This document shows positions 24,965 through 37,909 of a stretch of 64,000 nt of DNA, in pieces. The position numbers and the translations under genes were made by a program. The notes under the pieces are model-generated. The model worked only from the letters and a program-made list of their open reading frames with translations. It was not told where the DNA came from and made no database searches. The stretch comes from Rotaria sp. Silwood1 (taxonomy: Eukaryota; Rotifera; Eurotatoria; Philodinida; Philodinidae). Each line of letters begins with the position of its first letter. Within the stretch, counting starts at the first letter, position 1. The DNA lies in the NCBI GenBank assembly GCA_905250075.1, contig CAJNOP010000012.1:806001-870000 (forward strand). Direction: 5' to 3'.

Positions 24965-25423
24965 ATATATGGGTATGGCCAGCTAACTCTGCTACCAGAG
25001 TGAAATTCCGTAACGTTTTTCGCTTATTTTGTTTCCTCGATAAATATCAAGCAGTAGCAAGTAAAGAGTTGCGAGACGTCTTAAATTAAAGAGAAAAGTC
25101 TTGTACATATTCTAAGATATTTTTCGCTTTTGGAACGTTTGTCGTTTCCAAGATATTATTAAAAAACTGATAACTACTTTTCAATTCTGAAAATTATTAC
25201 TTTTTCAAAAGTGGTGTTCAATTCTTTTGTTATATCTTGTAAACGACAAATGTTCCAAAAGCGGAAAATATCTTAAAATATGTACAAGACTTTTCTCTTT
25301 AATTTAAGACGTCTCGCAACTCTTCACATGCTACTGCCTGCTATTTATCGAGAAAACAAAATAAGCGAAAAACGTTACGGAATTTCACTCCGGTAGCAGA
25401 GTTAGCTGGCCATACCCATATAT
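24965..25423. mobile_element. Fold-back element with about 200-bp arms
   Basis: 24965-25165 is repeated as the reverse complement at about 25225-25423, with only scattered mismatches. Examples are ATATATGGGTATGGCCAGCT at the left end against AGCTGGCCATACCCATATAT at the right, and GAGTTGCGAGACGTCTTAAA in both arms. The loop is only about 60 bp. No coding potential. Arms about 93 percent identical by eye indicate a fairly young element. I could not assign a target duplication. Confidence 0.75.
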
Positions 25424-25575
25424 GTTTTACTTGTCTAAAACTCTTGCTCATTGGTATATCGATCTGGATCATATTGATTTTGACTTTTACACCTAATTAT
25501 ACTTGATAAAATTGTTACAACTAAAAACCCTGGAATGTTATTTTTGCAATTCGTTAAGAAAAATGTTATGGGCTT

Positions 25576-26001
25576 TTGTGTACTCAAAAAGTGAGTACAC
25601 TATAGGATCGGTCAGTGTGTCCGGTCGGCCGACCGTTTACACGATAACTCTTCAAAGGGTGGTCCGATTGTGATGAAATTTTGCACATAGAATTATCTCA
25701 TCAATATCTCGATCGAGTTCGAATACGAGAATGATTCGTCAAGAACTTGCTGAGTTATCGCAAAAATGTCATTATTTTCTATGCTTTTCTATGCGAACAT
25801 TAACCTATTCCGGTTTTCGTAACAAAACAATTTTTCTCTCATAATCAAACAAAACCTCAGCTATTATATACCATTCGATAGAGAATTTCACAGATTACAA
25901 AATAGTATATAAAACATTAAGAAGCAAGAAGGCTAAGTCACCTATTGCAAAGATACTTAAACGGAAATTGCTTCTGTGTTTTTACTTTTTGAAGTACACA
26001 T
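25576..26001. mobile_element. Short TIR element containing a GGTCGGCCGACC palindrome
   Basis: Left end TTGTGTACTCAAAAAGTGAG and right end, reversed, TGTGTACTTCAAAAAGTAAA are similar over about 20 bases. Inside, a perfect 12-bp palindrome (GGTCGGCCGACC, about 25623-25634) is followed by GATAACTCTTCAAAGGGTGG and GATGAAATTTTGCACAT, words I associate with widely dispersed invertebrate repeats. The latter association is from memory and unverified. Confidence 0.5.
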
Positions 26002-27053
26002 AACACTCGGATTTAAATCCGAGATTTTCATATGTATTTGATAAAGAATAGATATTATAAAAAGAAAATGTGATAGGATTATTTTAAAACTTTTCACACC
26101 GTTGCAATTTCATGCATGTAATCAAAATAAGTTTTAATAAGTCATAATATTTCGTTAATAATAATGTAAAAAACCTGTTTTTTTTTGTATTAGTAACATA
26201 AAATTCGGTCGCATACTAAAATATTGAGTTATCAATGTTGTCATAGTTTTGTGACCTCCCGACTCATTGATTCTGCTCTTTTTTATTTATCTTAAGTGAT
26301 ACATACAGAAGTAGAACGAGCTGACGATAGGGTCTAAAGTAGAATTATCTTGTCTATAATTCTAGGTTTTTCGTAACTTTATCATATCAACGATGAAGAT
26401 GGTTAACATATAACTTGTCTTAAGACCAATTACTAATGTCAAGAAATACGGATCGTTTCTGGTCGAAAAAATTCGGATAAATGGTAGAAACTTGTAAGTA
26501 GGACTTCAGCGATCGGCTCTGATGTGTTATCACCAGAATTACAACAATCCTACGATCGAATTTCTACCATTTTCCCGAGCTTTGCATCCGAAAATGGCTT
26601 CTTCTCCATGAGAATCCGTCGAAATTATGGACCTCAATTCTTTTGATTCATGGAACATATCAAATAATATTTTTATCAAAGAAGAATAGTGAAGTGGGAC
26701 TTCAATATATTCAAATTAATGAACTAATTATTTCCACAATAAGGTTACAAAGAAAAGATGAACATAAATGATGATATACAACATAATTTTGAAGAAAATA
26801 TTATTTAAATTTCTTTCATTTTAGTACTATAGCACATTGTATAAAATAATTAGTTACAAACAAAATATTCTAGAACATTACAAAATCTTTTTTTTCAAAA
26901 GATCAACTTTATGACTAATTGAAAATTCCATTTAAAAAAGACTAGTAAGATATATAGTATCCTTGGTCGATGTTTGACGAGAATTAATTGCTAGAAAATG
27001 AGATATTCATTTGATTGTTATTTAAATGTATAATATATATAAGTTAATATAAT
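26002..27053. other. Intergenic stretch downstream of the truncated nuclear receptor
   Basis: Searched on the minus strand for the missing ligand-binding domain of the neighbouring receptor, using the motifs conserved in the two intact copies (WKYLIYQYGF, PPKLRSK). None was found. No other gene seen. Confidence 0.4.
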
Positions 27054-27695
27054 TCAATGAAAATAATATTCGACAGGTAGTCTTGCTGGTAAAGATGATT
27101 CATTAATAAATAAACATTTAATATTATTAAACATATTATGTTCATCATCGATATGCATAAAATTTGAAAGAAGATTACATTGTTCAGTAATATGAATTGA
27201 ATGATTATTTTGAAAGAAATCAAGTGGTTCAGGCTATAGAATGCAAAAACAAAAGACAAAATAGCCAAAGAAATATTTTTGAAAAACCTCACTGTTGGCA
27301 ATGAAATATATTGTTTGTTAGTTGTTAGTACTTGTCGAACATCATAACAAACGGTTTGATGTCGAGTAACAGAACGAATCAATTGTGCTTTCATACCTGA
27401 TTGAAAACATTTTTTTAAACGACAATCTGGACATTTTGTTCGTGTTTTTACTGTTATTTCACAATTAGATTTTCGTGTACATTGTGACGTACCCTATTCA
27501 ATGGTTTCATATAGGTAATTTTATAAGATAAAAATAGAAACTTACTAATGGTTGCAAAGCATTTCGTCGAAAAAAAGCTTTACAAGCCATACAAGTCATG
27601 ACATCAAAATTCATACCTCTTGCCACATCACCACATATGCGACAAATCAATGGTGAACGAAATAAATGTTTCGTTTTTATACTGTTAGAATTCAT
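27054..27695 (-). CDS. Truncated nuclear receptor: DNA-binding domain without ligand-binding domain
   Basis: Exons 27695-27546, 27493-27293 and 27233-27054 join in phase 0 to 176 residues; introns are 52 and 59 nt. A complete two-finger DNA-binding domain is present: C18-x2-C21-x13-C35-x2-C38 with P-box region CMACKAFFRR, then C55-x5-C61-x9-C71-x2-C74 followed by RLKKCFQSGM. The third exon matches only the beginning of the region that opens the ligand-binding part in the copies at 40.7 and 51.0 kb (EQCNLLSNFMHIDDE against DEWNLLSNITHAYDD), then ends at TGA 27056-27054 where those continue with PPKLRSK. So it is either a DNA-binding-only receptor that could compete for target sites, or a pseudogene cut by deletion. 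Frames and splice sites are otherwise intact. Ligand and targets unknown. Confidence 0.75.
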
Positions 27696-30600
27696 TAGTA
27701 TTAAATGATTATGTGTTTGAATAGGAGTGTATACGATTGAAATGATTCAACAATTGGTAATCTTTTTACAATATTATAATGATTCAGATGTTTTTGTTTT
27801 ACAGTATTTTATATATTATCAATGTGACTTCATGTAGTTCTTAGGGTTATGAGTACTCTTACTTTGTTTAGTATAAATAATGAAAGAATAAGAAGAAAAA
27901 AAACTTTCGGTTGCCGCTCAGAAAAGAAAATTTATTAGCAATCGTGCTTTTGTCAACCGAAGAATTTGGAGGATAGAACGTCGGTTTTGAATGACGAGAA
28001 ACTACGCAATTATTTTCATTATTCAGATGACTGCAGATACTCTAAATAATCTACCTTTATAATAGAGAAATCAAGTCTATTTAAACAGGGAAAGACGTTC
28101 TTGTTTATCAAAATAGATACAATTTATTTTTTGAATATATAAATTTTATTATCCAGTGTCTCTTGTGAGTTATAATAATTCTCATATTGTACAATTCTAT
28201 GAAAAAATGTTACGTTAAAAAAAAATGTTATCAACTACTGCAGGAATAACTTGTACCTTAAGTAATATGTGATATGTTGATGTGAATAGTGCACTCTGCT
28301 AATTCAGACTCAATCAATATAACATTTTTTTCTGTCTAAATTCAACTCTGAAGAATGTTATTCGTGACGATTTCTGCAGGTCTGACCTACATCGTTTCTA
28401 GGCTGTTCGTACCTGTCATTTTATTTCTTCAACATGGTCTGCCGATCTGAAAAAGTCTGTCTATTTTTTTCTTATGCCAATGTTATTAAAATAATACAAT
28501 AGAATTAAGTATGAATCCTTATGGAAAGTCTAACAAGTGACCGAAACCAATTTACATAACTGAAGTAAAAGCTCTTTAATGTAGACATTCATGACAATAT
28601 TGAAGTATTCACTATATAGAGCTGTTTCCTTCTTATGTGTGCACAAGAGCATGTAAGAATCCGAATAGAACAAAAAAAACCATTCACATTAAGATAGTTT
28701 TTCTAGTTGGTTGAAGTCAAAAAAAACGACTGATAATTAACCATAAGAAGATGTTCACTAAGAAGCTGTCTATTTCAAACAAAAGACACTGAGCAAGAAT
28801 TCAAAGTGCTCACTGTAATGAGGTATTCACCTTATAGAAATTTTTATAATGGAAGTTTATATCTTAGATTAAACATTTATGAATTGAATAGTCGTGTTAC
28901 AAAACAAAATTAAAAAAAGGAAAAACATGATTGTTGAGAAAACAAAAGTCTGAGCTTTGTTCAAAAAACATTCTTAATGAATCTAACAAACAAAATCTTC
29001 ACTTACAGTATGATAATGAAGAATGGAATGACATTTAATAATTGTTAAATCCGCTGTAGAAAAAAATTGTTCAATCTTAGTTGCATTAACTGTAATAAAA
29101 AGAGGTGACAAGCAAATAAAAATAAATATGGAAATTGATGTCGATGAATTCTTCGAATTGCATTAGATTTAATTGTGTATAAGTATCTCCAATATTGATT
29201 CTAAAATATTTATCAAATTCATTGTATTTAAATGTTTTCCATGATAATTAACTTAGCTGTGTTTTGTCTCTAGCAATATATTCACTTTATGAAATAAAAC
29301 TTTGGTATCATAGAAAAAAATACAGGCCTGACAGGCAAGCTCAGTGGTCTAGTAGGTACTCTAGAATAAGACAACTTTTGCTTGAATTCAGTCTGATCAG
29401 TACAAAAAGAAAAAGTAGAAAATTATCAATTACTGAAAAGTGAAGATGAAATATAGTTTGATTTCTTTCCATATATTATCGATGAAAGCAATTTAACTAG
29501 TAATTGTAATCTCTTGAGAATATAAATATTTAGAAAAAACGAACAGGTAAGTTATTAAAACAAATACATGGAATACCTATAATTTTATCTGAAATTAGAC
29601 TAATAAAGAAATAGTCATCAAAGTACTCGTAAGAGTACACAAAATGTGTTCATATATATGGCACTATTTAAGCATTTGTGTAGGCTAGTTGTATTTGCTG
29701 CATGAGTGCATTCATTAGGATTACTGAATTAGTCATTATGATGCCGAGAAGAATCGATGGGAAAGGAAATGTAACCTTCACTTTCAAAAACCATGCGCTT
29801 TTTTTTATGAATAGTTTTGATTTGAAAAACTTTTCTGTTTTTTTTGCATCTTCGCCTTTAGGCCAACTTGTACAGATTGCACTTCTTTCTTCTTTTCTTT
29901 TTATTTCTTCGTTATATTTCTGTTGGAATGTAACATGAAAATCATTCCCTGATAAAAATGAAAGAATCTATTGATTTAATTCGAATCATAATTGTTCTAA
30001 TTGCAATGTATCATTATAAATAATTCAACTAGATAAGAAATAAAAAGTACGTGTCTCGACTTTTGTGAATTCGTGAAGAAAATTTAATAGTAAAAAAATC
30101 TCTCAAAGACTTTCAATGAAAAAAAATCACCATTGTTTTCTCCGCTGAGGTGTTATAAATAGACGTGCTTAGTGAAGTGAGTGGGCATACTTAAGTATAG
30201 GTCAGATTTCAATGAAATGTTTCACCCAACGTTCTTTCACGTTTGACACGACTACTATATATGCACAAATGCTTCAAAATTAAGATATAGACTTTCTAAA
30301 ATGCCTTGATTTATCAGGTTTGTTCTTCATTCAAAAGTACTATTAGATTACAGTAACCATAGATTTAGAATCAGTCCGAGAAATTCCATTGGGTAATATA
30401 AAATTTGTTAGTTTTTCAGAGTAAAAATTTTTCGAGAAAAATTTAGAACAATCTGAATAGTAAAAACTAACGTTTTTATGGAAAAAAATCTTACTGTGAC
30501 TCAAACCAAACCATAACTATGTACAATATAGGAATTGTTCACTATTCAAGGATAGGTTATTGAATGTATAGATGATCAAGAAGAACAAAACTAGTTTTCT

Positions 30601-33198
30601 TCAAAAAAAAACCAGATAGGCTTCTTGAAATACGATAAAGGTAAAGGATACTTAACGACATCTTTTGGATTTTTTTGTCTATTCTTGACTTGTAATCATT
30701 ATATCGAATTGCTTTAATCAAAACCGAATATTTTTTTCACTCACTTAATATTCATCGTTAAGCCATATTTTATTGTTGACTTTGTAAGCATAAAAGCTCT
30801 TGCTCGCTCTTTTAAAATTCGAATGTAAAACATACTCTTTTTAAAAACAAATGACTTTCATCGAATAGTTCTTCCACTTATCATTGTGTTACTTCAGAGT
30901 AATATTACTTTATGAAATATATTTTTATGTATTAATAAAAAAGAACAAGTGTCCAAAATAAAAATGATGCATCGAATGTTCTCTAAACTTGATCAGTTCT
31001 CTTTTCAGAAGAATTGACTGAGAAATATAGTTTGCTTGGTTTTTTTTAATATTTATTATTCCATAACTTTTCATATCGTACTGTCATTGAATCTATTTCA
31101 TATTTTTCAATCTCATTATGGCAATGAACAAGATCAAAAGCAAAGCTATGAGCCGAATAATAAATATTTTTAGCCGATCAAAACCAATATGATACTTTGT
31201 ACAACATTGTTTCATGACCTTTGTCCAACAATTATTGTCATTTACCGTTTACTTGCTTATTTTTGCATTGTTAAATTAAAGTAAGATTATCGATAGTTTC
31301 AATAACAAACATGTATAAAAAGAAGAATCTAATATGAAACAGAGTAGAATTGATTTCTAGATCCGTTTTCGTTTTTTTTTAAGATGAAATGTCTACTATC
31401 ACAATTATTTTAATTTGACCAATAGAAATTAAGTATTCATATTGAATAAAATAAATAGTATCTATTCGATTTCATTATTGTGCTTCACGAGTCAAGTCGA
31501 TGGGAAAATGCACAAAATGAAAACTCTCAAAAAAAAAACAAGATTATGAAAAGTTATTGTTACAGTAAACTGTTCTCAAGATCTTCTCTTAGTTAGATCA
31601 TTTCTATATATTAATCTTGCGAATCTTTGTTATTGATCAAGTAGACAATGAGATAGAAAGGAATCAAAGTAAAAAATCATTTTTCGAACATTCCCTTTGC
31701 TAATTATGAACTCATCTTTTACTGAGAAAAATTCCTCAAAAAAAGGAGAAATGCATTCCCAATACGCCTAAATTTACTTCTCTTTTGTATACATATATTG
31801 TATGTATAATAGATTATATCCAATCATTATATAGAATTTTTTGACATTTATTTAAATGTTTCGCTCGAAAGCGTTTAGACTGGTGCATTGGACACAATGA
31901 TAAGCGGCTGGTGAAGAAATAATGTATTTCAGTATGTCTGTGATATTAGTAGATGTGTTCATGGCGTGCTACTACTATTCATTAGAAGAGGGAAGAAAAA
32001 GAAAAGATTCTTGTATAATTTTTAATGTTAAACTTTATAAGATTCATGGATGATTTTCCAAGTTTTGTCCTTTTTATCGCAATCAATTGTCCTAATAGGC
32101 AGAAGAGGGTGAAGTCTACCTTCTCCGTTCTTCCTCACCTATCCTAAAGAAATATTCATTTTAAATAAAGCTTTATCTCTTATCAATTAACATTCTTTCG
32201 ATTTTTGCTGTTAAATTGAACCTGTATATAATAAATTTTGCTTCTATTGAATATGATTGATAAGATGATTTACAATAAAGAAATAAGTAATTAAAATTAC
32301 AACAAACTTGCTTAAATTTCATCAAATCAATAAAATGATCTGTTGTATAATTTTTTAAACATGTAAACACCTATATTGAGAAGATTTATTTCCAATTCTA
32401 AAAGCCATAATATTTAAGTTGGAATGCATTTAACTCTAAAAGATTTATTTTAATGGATAAAACAATCGATATAAAAATCAGTAATAGAGCCAGGATTTTG
32501 GGTTGAAGGGAGTGGAGAGAATTGAGCTCGCTGTTTCCAAAATTGATTAAAACTATTTGCACAAGACAAAACTAAAATTATGTTCTTATAAGATTATATT
32601 AGATCTTACCAGATTCCAACTATCAAACTATGCAAGAATTATATTAGATACATACTAGTATCATATAGTAAGAAACATATAATTTTTTGGTATGCATAGT
32701 TTTGATTCCGGTTTTTTTTTGTCATTCTATTACAACTTTTATTCTTCACGATTACTATTGTGATGATGCTGAAAAGATTTTTTTTTTGCAGATTTAACTT
32801 ACATCCTTGATAAGTTTATACACTGAATGGTAAATTTAATTGTGTTGGTGAAGAATAAGAAAAAAAAATCTGTTATTTCAATACTTAAATATAAAATGTC
32901 GTTTATTTATTTGTTTTTCTTTAAGATTATTCCTTTTTTTTTTTATCGTAGCAATAAAATGATTTACATGAAATATAATGAAATAAATCAAACGATTATG
33001 TTCTTCTTCTTTCAACTCGGTTCATACATACAAACAACAAAGAATCAAAGGTATAGGTACACAAAAGAAAAACAAAACCAAAGAAAATGAACTCAATTAA
33101 TCACTGTTCGATCTATCTCGAATAGAATAAAAATACATACATAATGCAAAAAAGGAAAAACCAAATGTCTATATATCTGACATTCTTCATTAATAAAT
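27696..33198. other. Long intergenic region, one tRNA-like relic
   Basis: 5.5 kb of A+T-rich DNA without a supportable gene. Many short open frames have no family resemblance. The only structured item is the Pol III box-like segment at 29325-29395. The low end holds the 3' UTR of the Polycomb-type gene. Confidence 0.4.
29325..29395 (+). repeat. tRNA-like relic (possible SINE head)
   Basis: AAGCTCAGTGGTCTAG (29337-29352) matches a tRNA box A, and GCTTGAATTCA (29380-29390) resembles box B GGTTCGAATCC, at tRNA-like spacing. The cloverleaf stems do not pair well, so it is not a functional tRNA gene. A decayed tRNA or tRNA-derived SINE is the likely source. Confidence 0.3.
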
Positions 33199-35300
33199 TC
33201 ATTTCAAACTTAAATCAAGCGGAGTTATATTATTTAATTCTGGTGACGGTGTTCGATTAGGTAATGTTGGGATAATAGTTGGAATTTTTTTCGGTAATAA
33301 TGTACGTCTTATTGGTGAAAATGTTGGATAAATTGGTGTTGGTTTAACAATTGTTGAAGATTTTTCTGGTGGAGAATTTATTATTGATGAACTTTCAGGT
33401 ATATAGGGTGGTACTTTACATATGGTTTTTTGTGTTCGTTTTATTTCTGACGAATCTGTTACATTGCCTTCAACATTAACAATAACCATTTCAGATGGTC
33501 GTAATGTTGTTACAGATTGTTCAAGAAGTTCATTTGTTGAACAAATTGGTGAATTATCTGAATCTTGATCACTATAATCATATTGATTAATTGATATACG
33601 ATCAAATATTGATGGAGGAGCTTTAACCATTGTTGGAATAAAACGTGTACGTCGTCGAGGTTTTGTACGAGGTTTTACTGATGATGTCCGTTTTGGTTGT
33701 GATATATGACCAACAGAAAAAAATGTTGATGTCGTACAAGGTTTCTTTTTTATTGATGATACATTTGAGTTATTTGATATAGGTTGTTTACGTTTTATTA
33801 TTGTTGTTGTAGTTTCACATGAATTGACTAGATCAGGTAATTCAACCGGTTCATTAGGTACTTTTGATTGTGGAATATACCAATCATTTGCTGATGTTTG
33901 AGATCGACGAATTTTGACTTTTAATTTTGGATCGATTGAACTAGAATTTGATGATGACGATGATGACGAAGAAGATGAAGCTGTTGGATTTTCTTGTTCT
34001 GGAACAACAATTTGAAGAGGCATCTGTTCAACGGTTTCAATTGATGATGGAGCAGGATGTCTTAATTGATGTATATGATTTAATATTGCTTTATAACCAT
34101 GTGGACTAACAAGAAATCGAATATCAAGTGTTTGATTCTAGAAAAAACTAATAATTATCTTTTTGAATATATAAAAACAAAAAATAATTTACCTTATTCA
34201 TACGATCAAAACAATAACAAATATCAATTAATTTTTCATTATTTGTATCTAATAAAAATGTTTTATGAAACAGATCAATCTAAATAAAAGAAAATTTTGA
34301 ATAAATTCAAAAAATAAGTTGTTTTCATTTTTACTTCAAGTTCAGATGATATTGAATGTTTTGTTCGAATAAATTTTTCTAATAATGATAATGGTGTATT
34401 AGCTTTACATTCCAAATAACATGGAGATAACTATTCAAGAATACAAAAAAAAAAAAAAATAGAAAATATATTACATAATTTTTAATAAAAATCAATTTAC
34501 TGTTATAGATGATGATTTATTACTATTTGGAAATAGATCCAATGAACTGAAAAGAAAAAATATATATAAATATCAATTGGTTAATTTCTTTTCTTTTTCG
34601 TATTTCGGAAACGAAATTTAGCCAATGAAAGCATAGCTTAAATTTCGTGTTTAATTCGTCCAATATTGAGAACATACAAAAAAAATAAACTTACATATCC
34701 CAATATTCGAGATAAACATCAATTGTTGAATCGATATGAATACGTGTCGATTCTAAAGTATAAAAAAGAAAAAAAGAAAGAATATTTCTTTCGGGCAAAA
34801 AACCCAATCATCCATTACCATTAGTAATTGATGATGATAGTAAAGAAGGTTTGCACGCGATTTCACCTATAAAAGAAAAAATATAATAAGAATAAATTAG
34901 TTACAATAATAATTAATTTACGTTGAAAAATATATGGAAATATTTTATATAGAAGTCGTTGAAAGATGAGATCAGATCTAAATATATTTATAGATAATTC
35001 AAACATTTTGTTATTTATTATATACGTATACTTACTTAAGTGTGTCCAACGGATTAGAAATACTTATTTGACAACTTGGACATTTATTATTATTTTGGTT
35101 TTCAAAATGAGTCGTTATACATAATTTACAAACTAATTTATGATTGATTAATAGAACAAACAAAATAATAATAATAATAATAATAACTTACATCGATGTA
35201 GACATTCATTTATAACTGTAGGTGAACGTATAAGTCCATGACATAGGGGACATTTGAATAGAGAATTAATAAGAAGAGAGTCAACAGCAATTTTACCCAT
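33199..35300 (-). CDS. Polycomb-group RING finger protein (PCGF/Psc-like), PRC1 subunit
   Basis: Nine exons (35300-35192, 35132-35036, 34977-34922, 34866-34819, 34752-34695, 34546-34501, 34430-34335, 34279-34193, 34137-33199) join in frame to 511 residues. The N-terminal C3HC4 RING has C17, C20, C33, H35, C38, C41, C54, C57, with the family-typical ECLHRFCKLC. It is followed by SDLIFQRLLYKIFP, matching the conserved helix after PCGF RINGs. Residues about 105-215 form a RAWUL (ubiquitin-like) domain, with FIRTKHSISSELEIDLFH and LIDICYCF. A long low-complexity C-terminal extension has a Ser run, a basic patch KPRTKPRRRTRF and the terminal CtBP-type motif PLDLS (505-509). In PRC1 such proteins pair with RING1 to ubiquitinate H2A; the RAWUL binds PHC or BCOR-type partners. 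The extension is more like Drosophila Psc than the short vertebrate PCGFs. An AG directly precedes the ATG. Confidence 0.9.
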
Positions 35301-36730
35301 CTAAAATATCAATCATATAATGTCTATTTTCATTGGTAATAAATCACATATGACTTGTCAAAACTACTACGAACATGAAATAAGCTTTTCACACTATATT
35401 CAATATGATTGAAATGAGTATCTTATATCAATGTAGGAAAAAAAGCTATAAAAATAAAAGATGAAGTATACGAGATAACAAAATATGAAATTGAGCCAAC
35501 ACCTGCAAACAATTAGAAATAAAAATGAAGAGCAAAAACTAATTCGATGTTTTATAATTGAACGATATTTTTTGTTGTCTTTTCGTGTTTGAGCATGTTT
35601 AGTTAGTCATAGACAGACAGTAGGGTTACTCATTTGGACTAAGTCAACATAAGCGGGCGCGAACGCGAGTTGTTCTGATAAGTGTACACACACACACACA
35701 CACAACACACAAACGATAGAGAAAAAGCAATCAAGCATTAGGGCAGTGTAAAAAAAAAAAGAAAAAGGTTCAACCTTTCTTTCTTCCTATATAGTAGAGT
35801 ATCAAAAAAACGCGGCGGGAGCAATAGCGGGCACGTCCCTTTTTGTCCCGATCAAGACGAAGAGAACAGAACAAGAAGAAGAAGAAGAAGAAGAAGTAAA
35901 AGCGGTAGCGCGACGCAGTTGAATTTTCTATTACTACTAGTAGTAGTAGTAGCTTAGTAGACGACGTCGTGGGTCGTCACTAACGCAAGAATGATGGTCG
36001 AGCCAAACGGTCGACGACGACGCGGGCAACCGAGGATAATCATCGCCCATCAATAAGGAGGAGAAGAACAAAAAAGAAGAAAAGTTCGTGCAGACAACAT
36101 CTATTGGAATGTCTTCATGTAAACAAACCTACTACTATAGATATTTGACGACAACATAATACTATCGTGGACATACATATCATTCTCGTAGCTTTAAATT
36201 GAAAAAAATAAAAACTATTATAGTTTCTAACGATACAAAAATTAGAAAAAAAATATGACGTATTTTGATTTCTATCTATAATACTCACTAGGTTTTTCTT
36301 GCATTCTCATACATCACACATTGTGTGCACTACTTTCGGAGCCTTGCAACATTACATCCATCCATCTACACATCACATAGAAAATAATAGAAAGAAAGAA
36401 AAGAAAAAAAAAGGAAGACAGCTTTCTCGTTATATTTTGCGACCGAATGAGTTATATATGTGTGCGTTGGTACACTGTGTTGGATGAATATTTTTCTTTT
36501 TTTTCTTCTTTACCACCATTAACGCGAGCGAGCAAGCGCACGAACGAACAAAAAGAAGCAGAAAAAAAAATGCCGCACTCTCGTTGGCGGACTCGAAGCG
36601 CGTATAGAGAAAAATGTAATTTGATCATCGTCGTGCAGACTCTGACTGATTGATGATAGATGTAAAAGAGCGACAGACAACCGAGAAAAGGAAAAAAGAA
36701 GAGAGGAAACGATATGCACAAACGATGAAC
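35301..36730. promoter_or_regulatory. G+C-elevated tract upstream of the Polycomb gene, likely promoter
   Basis: Unlike the rest of the window, 35640-36060 and 36520-36610 hold many CpG-containing words (CGGGCGCGAACGCGAG, GACGACGTCGTGGGTCGTC, GGTCGACGACGACGCGGG). The tract also contains simple repeats: (AC)n at about 35688-35706, (AGA)n at about 35873-35896 and (TAG)n at about 35930-35953. It lies 0.35-1.3 kb upstream of the Polycomb gene ATG on the minus strand. I infer a promoter or 5' exon region. No defined core element was identified, and the overlapping open frames here look spurious. Confidence 0.4.
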
Positions 36731-37909
36731 ATGGCCTTCATATGAATAGAATATTTCTATTGGTCTACTAAGTTTTTTTCATTCTTTTACCTGTAATTTT
36801 TTTTTGAAGTATGTTGATGTTATCAAATGGAAAAAAAAAGGATAAACATAAATGCAATCAGACGTACATAGAACCAAATAGAAATAATGATTCAATGGAC
36901 TTTTATAAAAATTCAGGATCTTGTGGTTGGCAATAGTATTCATGAAAAATATAATTTAAAATATAAGATAACTGACTAGGAAAATGAATCATACCTATCT
37001 TATATTATTTGCTTAATCAATGGTGTCACTTGGAATGATTCTTAAGTATTGACAAAGAATCTGATATAAGTACTTGAGAAAAGGAAAAAGTATGCATTCA
37101 ATTCGATTTATTTGCTTATAATTCGATACGCTTCAAATGATATTTCTAATCATTGAGACTCCAAAAAAGCCATTCGAGCAATGCCAGTAGAATGATCCGT
37201 AGTGAAACTGTTTAAATCGCAGATTAATGGTGTATTTTTCTACCACCAGAATGCAAAAAAAAAGAACTTCAGTTATATTGGGAAAAAACAAAAATTTTCG
37301 TCGATTAATAGATATTATACTCCTCAAACTTTCTGATCGAGTCAACACTGTTGCAGATAAATGTATATCAATTTTTTATCCATGATTTTTAAATAAATTG
37401 GTTAGATTTTCTTAAATTTAAAAGTTTATGTAACAACGACGGACAAAAAGAGTAAAATTTTTAATAATAATTGAATCTATCGTTTTTTTTCCTATCTGAC
37501 CTCATGCGCATGAATCTCTATTTTTAATATGCAGAGCTTGCTTGACCGGAAGTCTGTCGGCATTGGAACAATTCCTTGTAATCAAGATAATTCTCTTTTC
37601 TTCAACAACTGTCGCCAAAAAAAAATTATATCTATATATTCCTTCTTTAAATGCTATCTGTATTGGAATATTCTATTATTCAGTTTTATATCTGTATATG
37701 AATCTACTTTCTTTTCTTTTTGTTTTTTTTTGGAAGAAACTCAGTTGCAGTTAGAATATAAATGTTAAAATTATAGCTTTAAACTTATTATTGATTGGTC
37801 ACGGAACGCATAGCAAGGAAACAATGGCGTCTTTTTCTCTTTAATTGATGGTTAGATTATTAAGTGTAATAATTTATGAGATTAGTGTAATATATGAAGA
37901 AAGATATTA

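Noticed and set aside
36299-36721. Several overlapping open frames on both strands in the G+C-rich tract
   Set aside because: Overlap of five frames with low-complexity composition suggests an effect of base composition, not coding.
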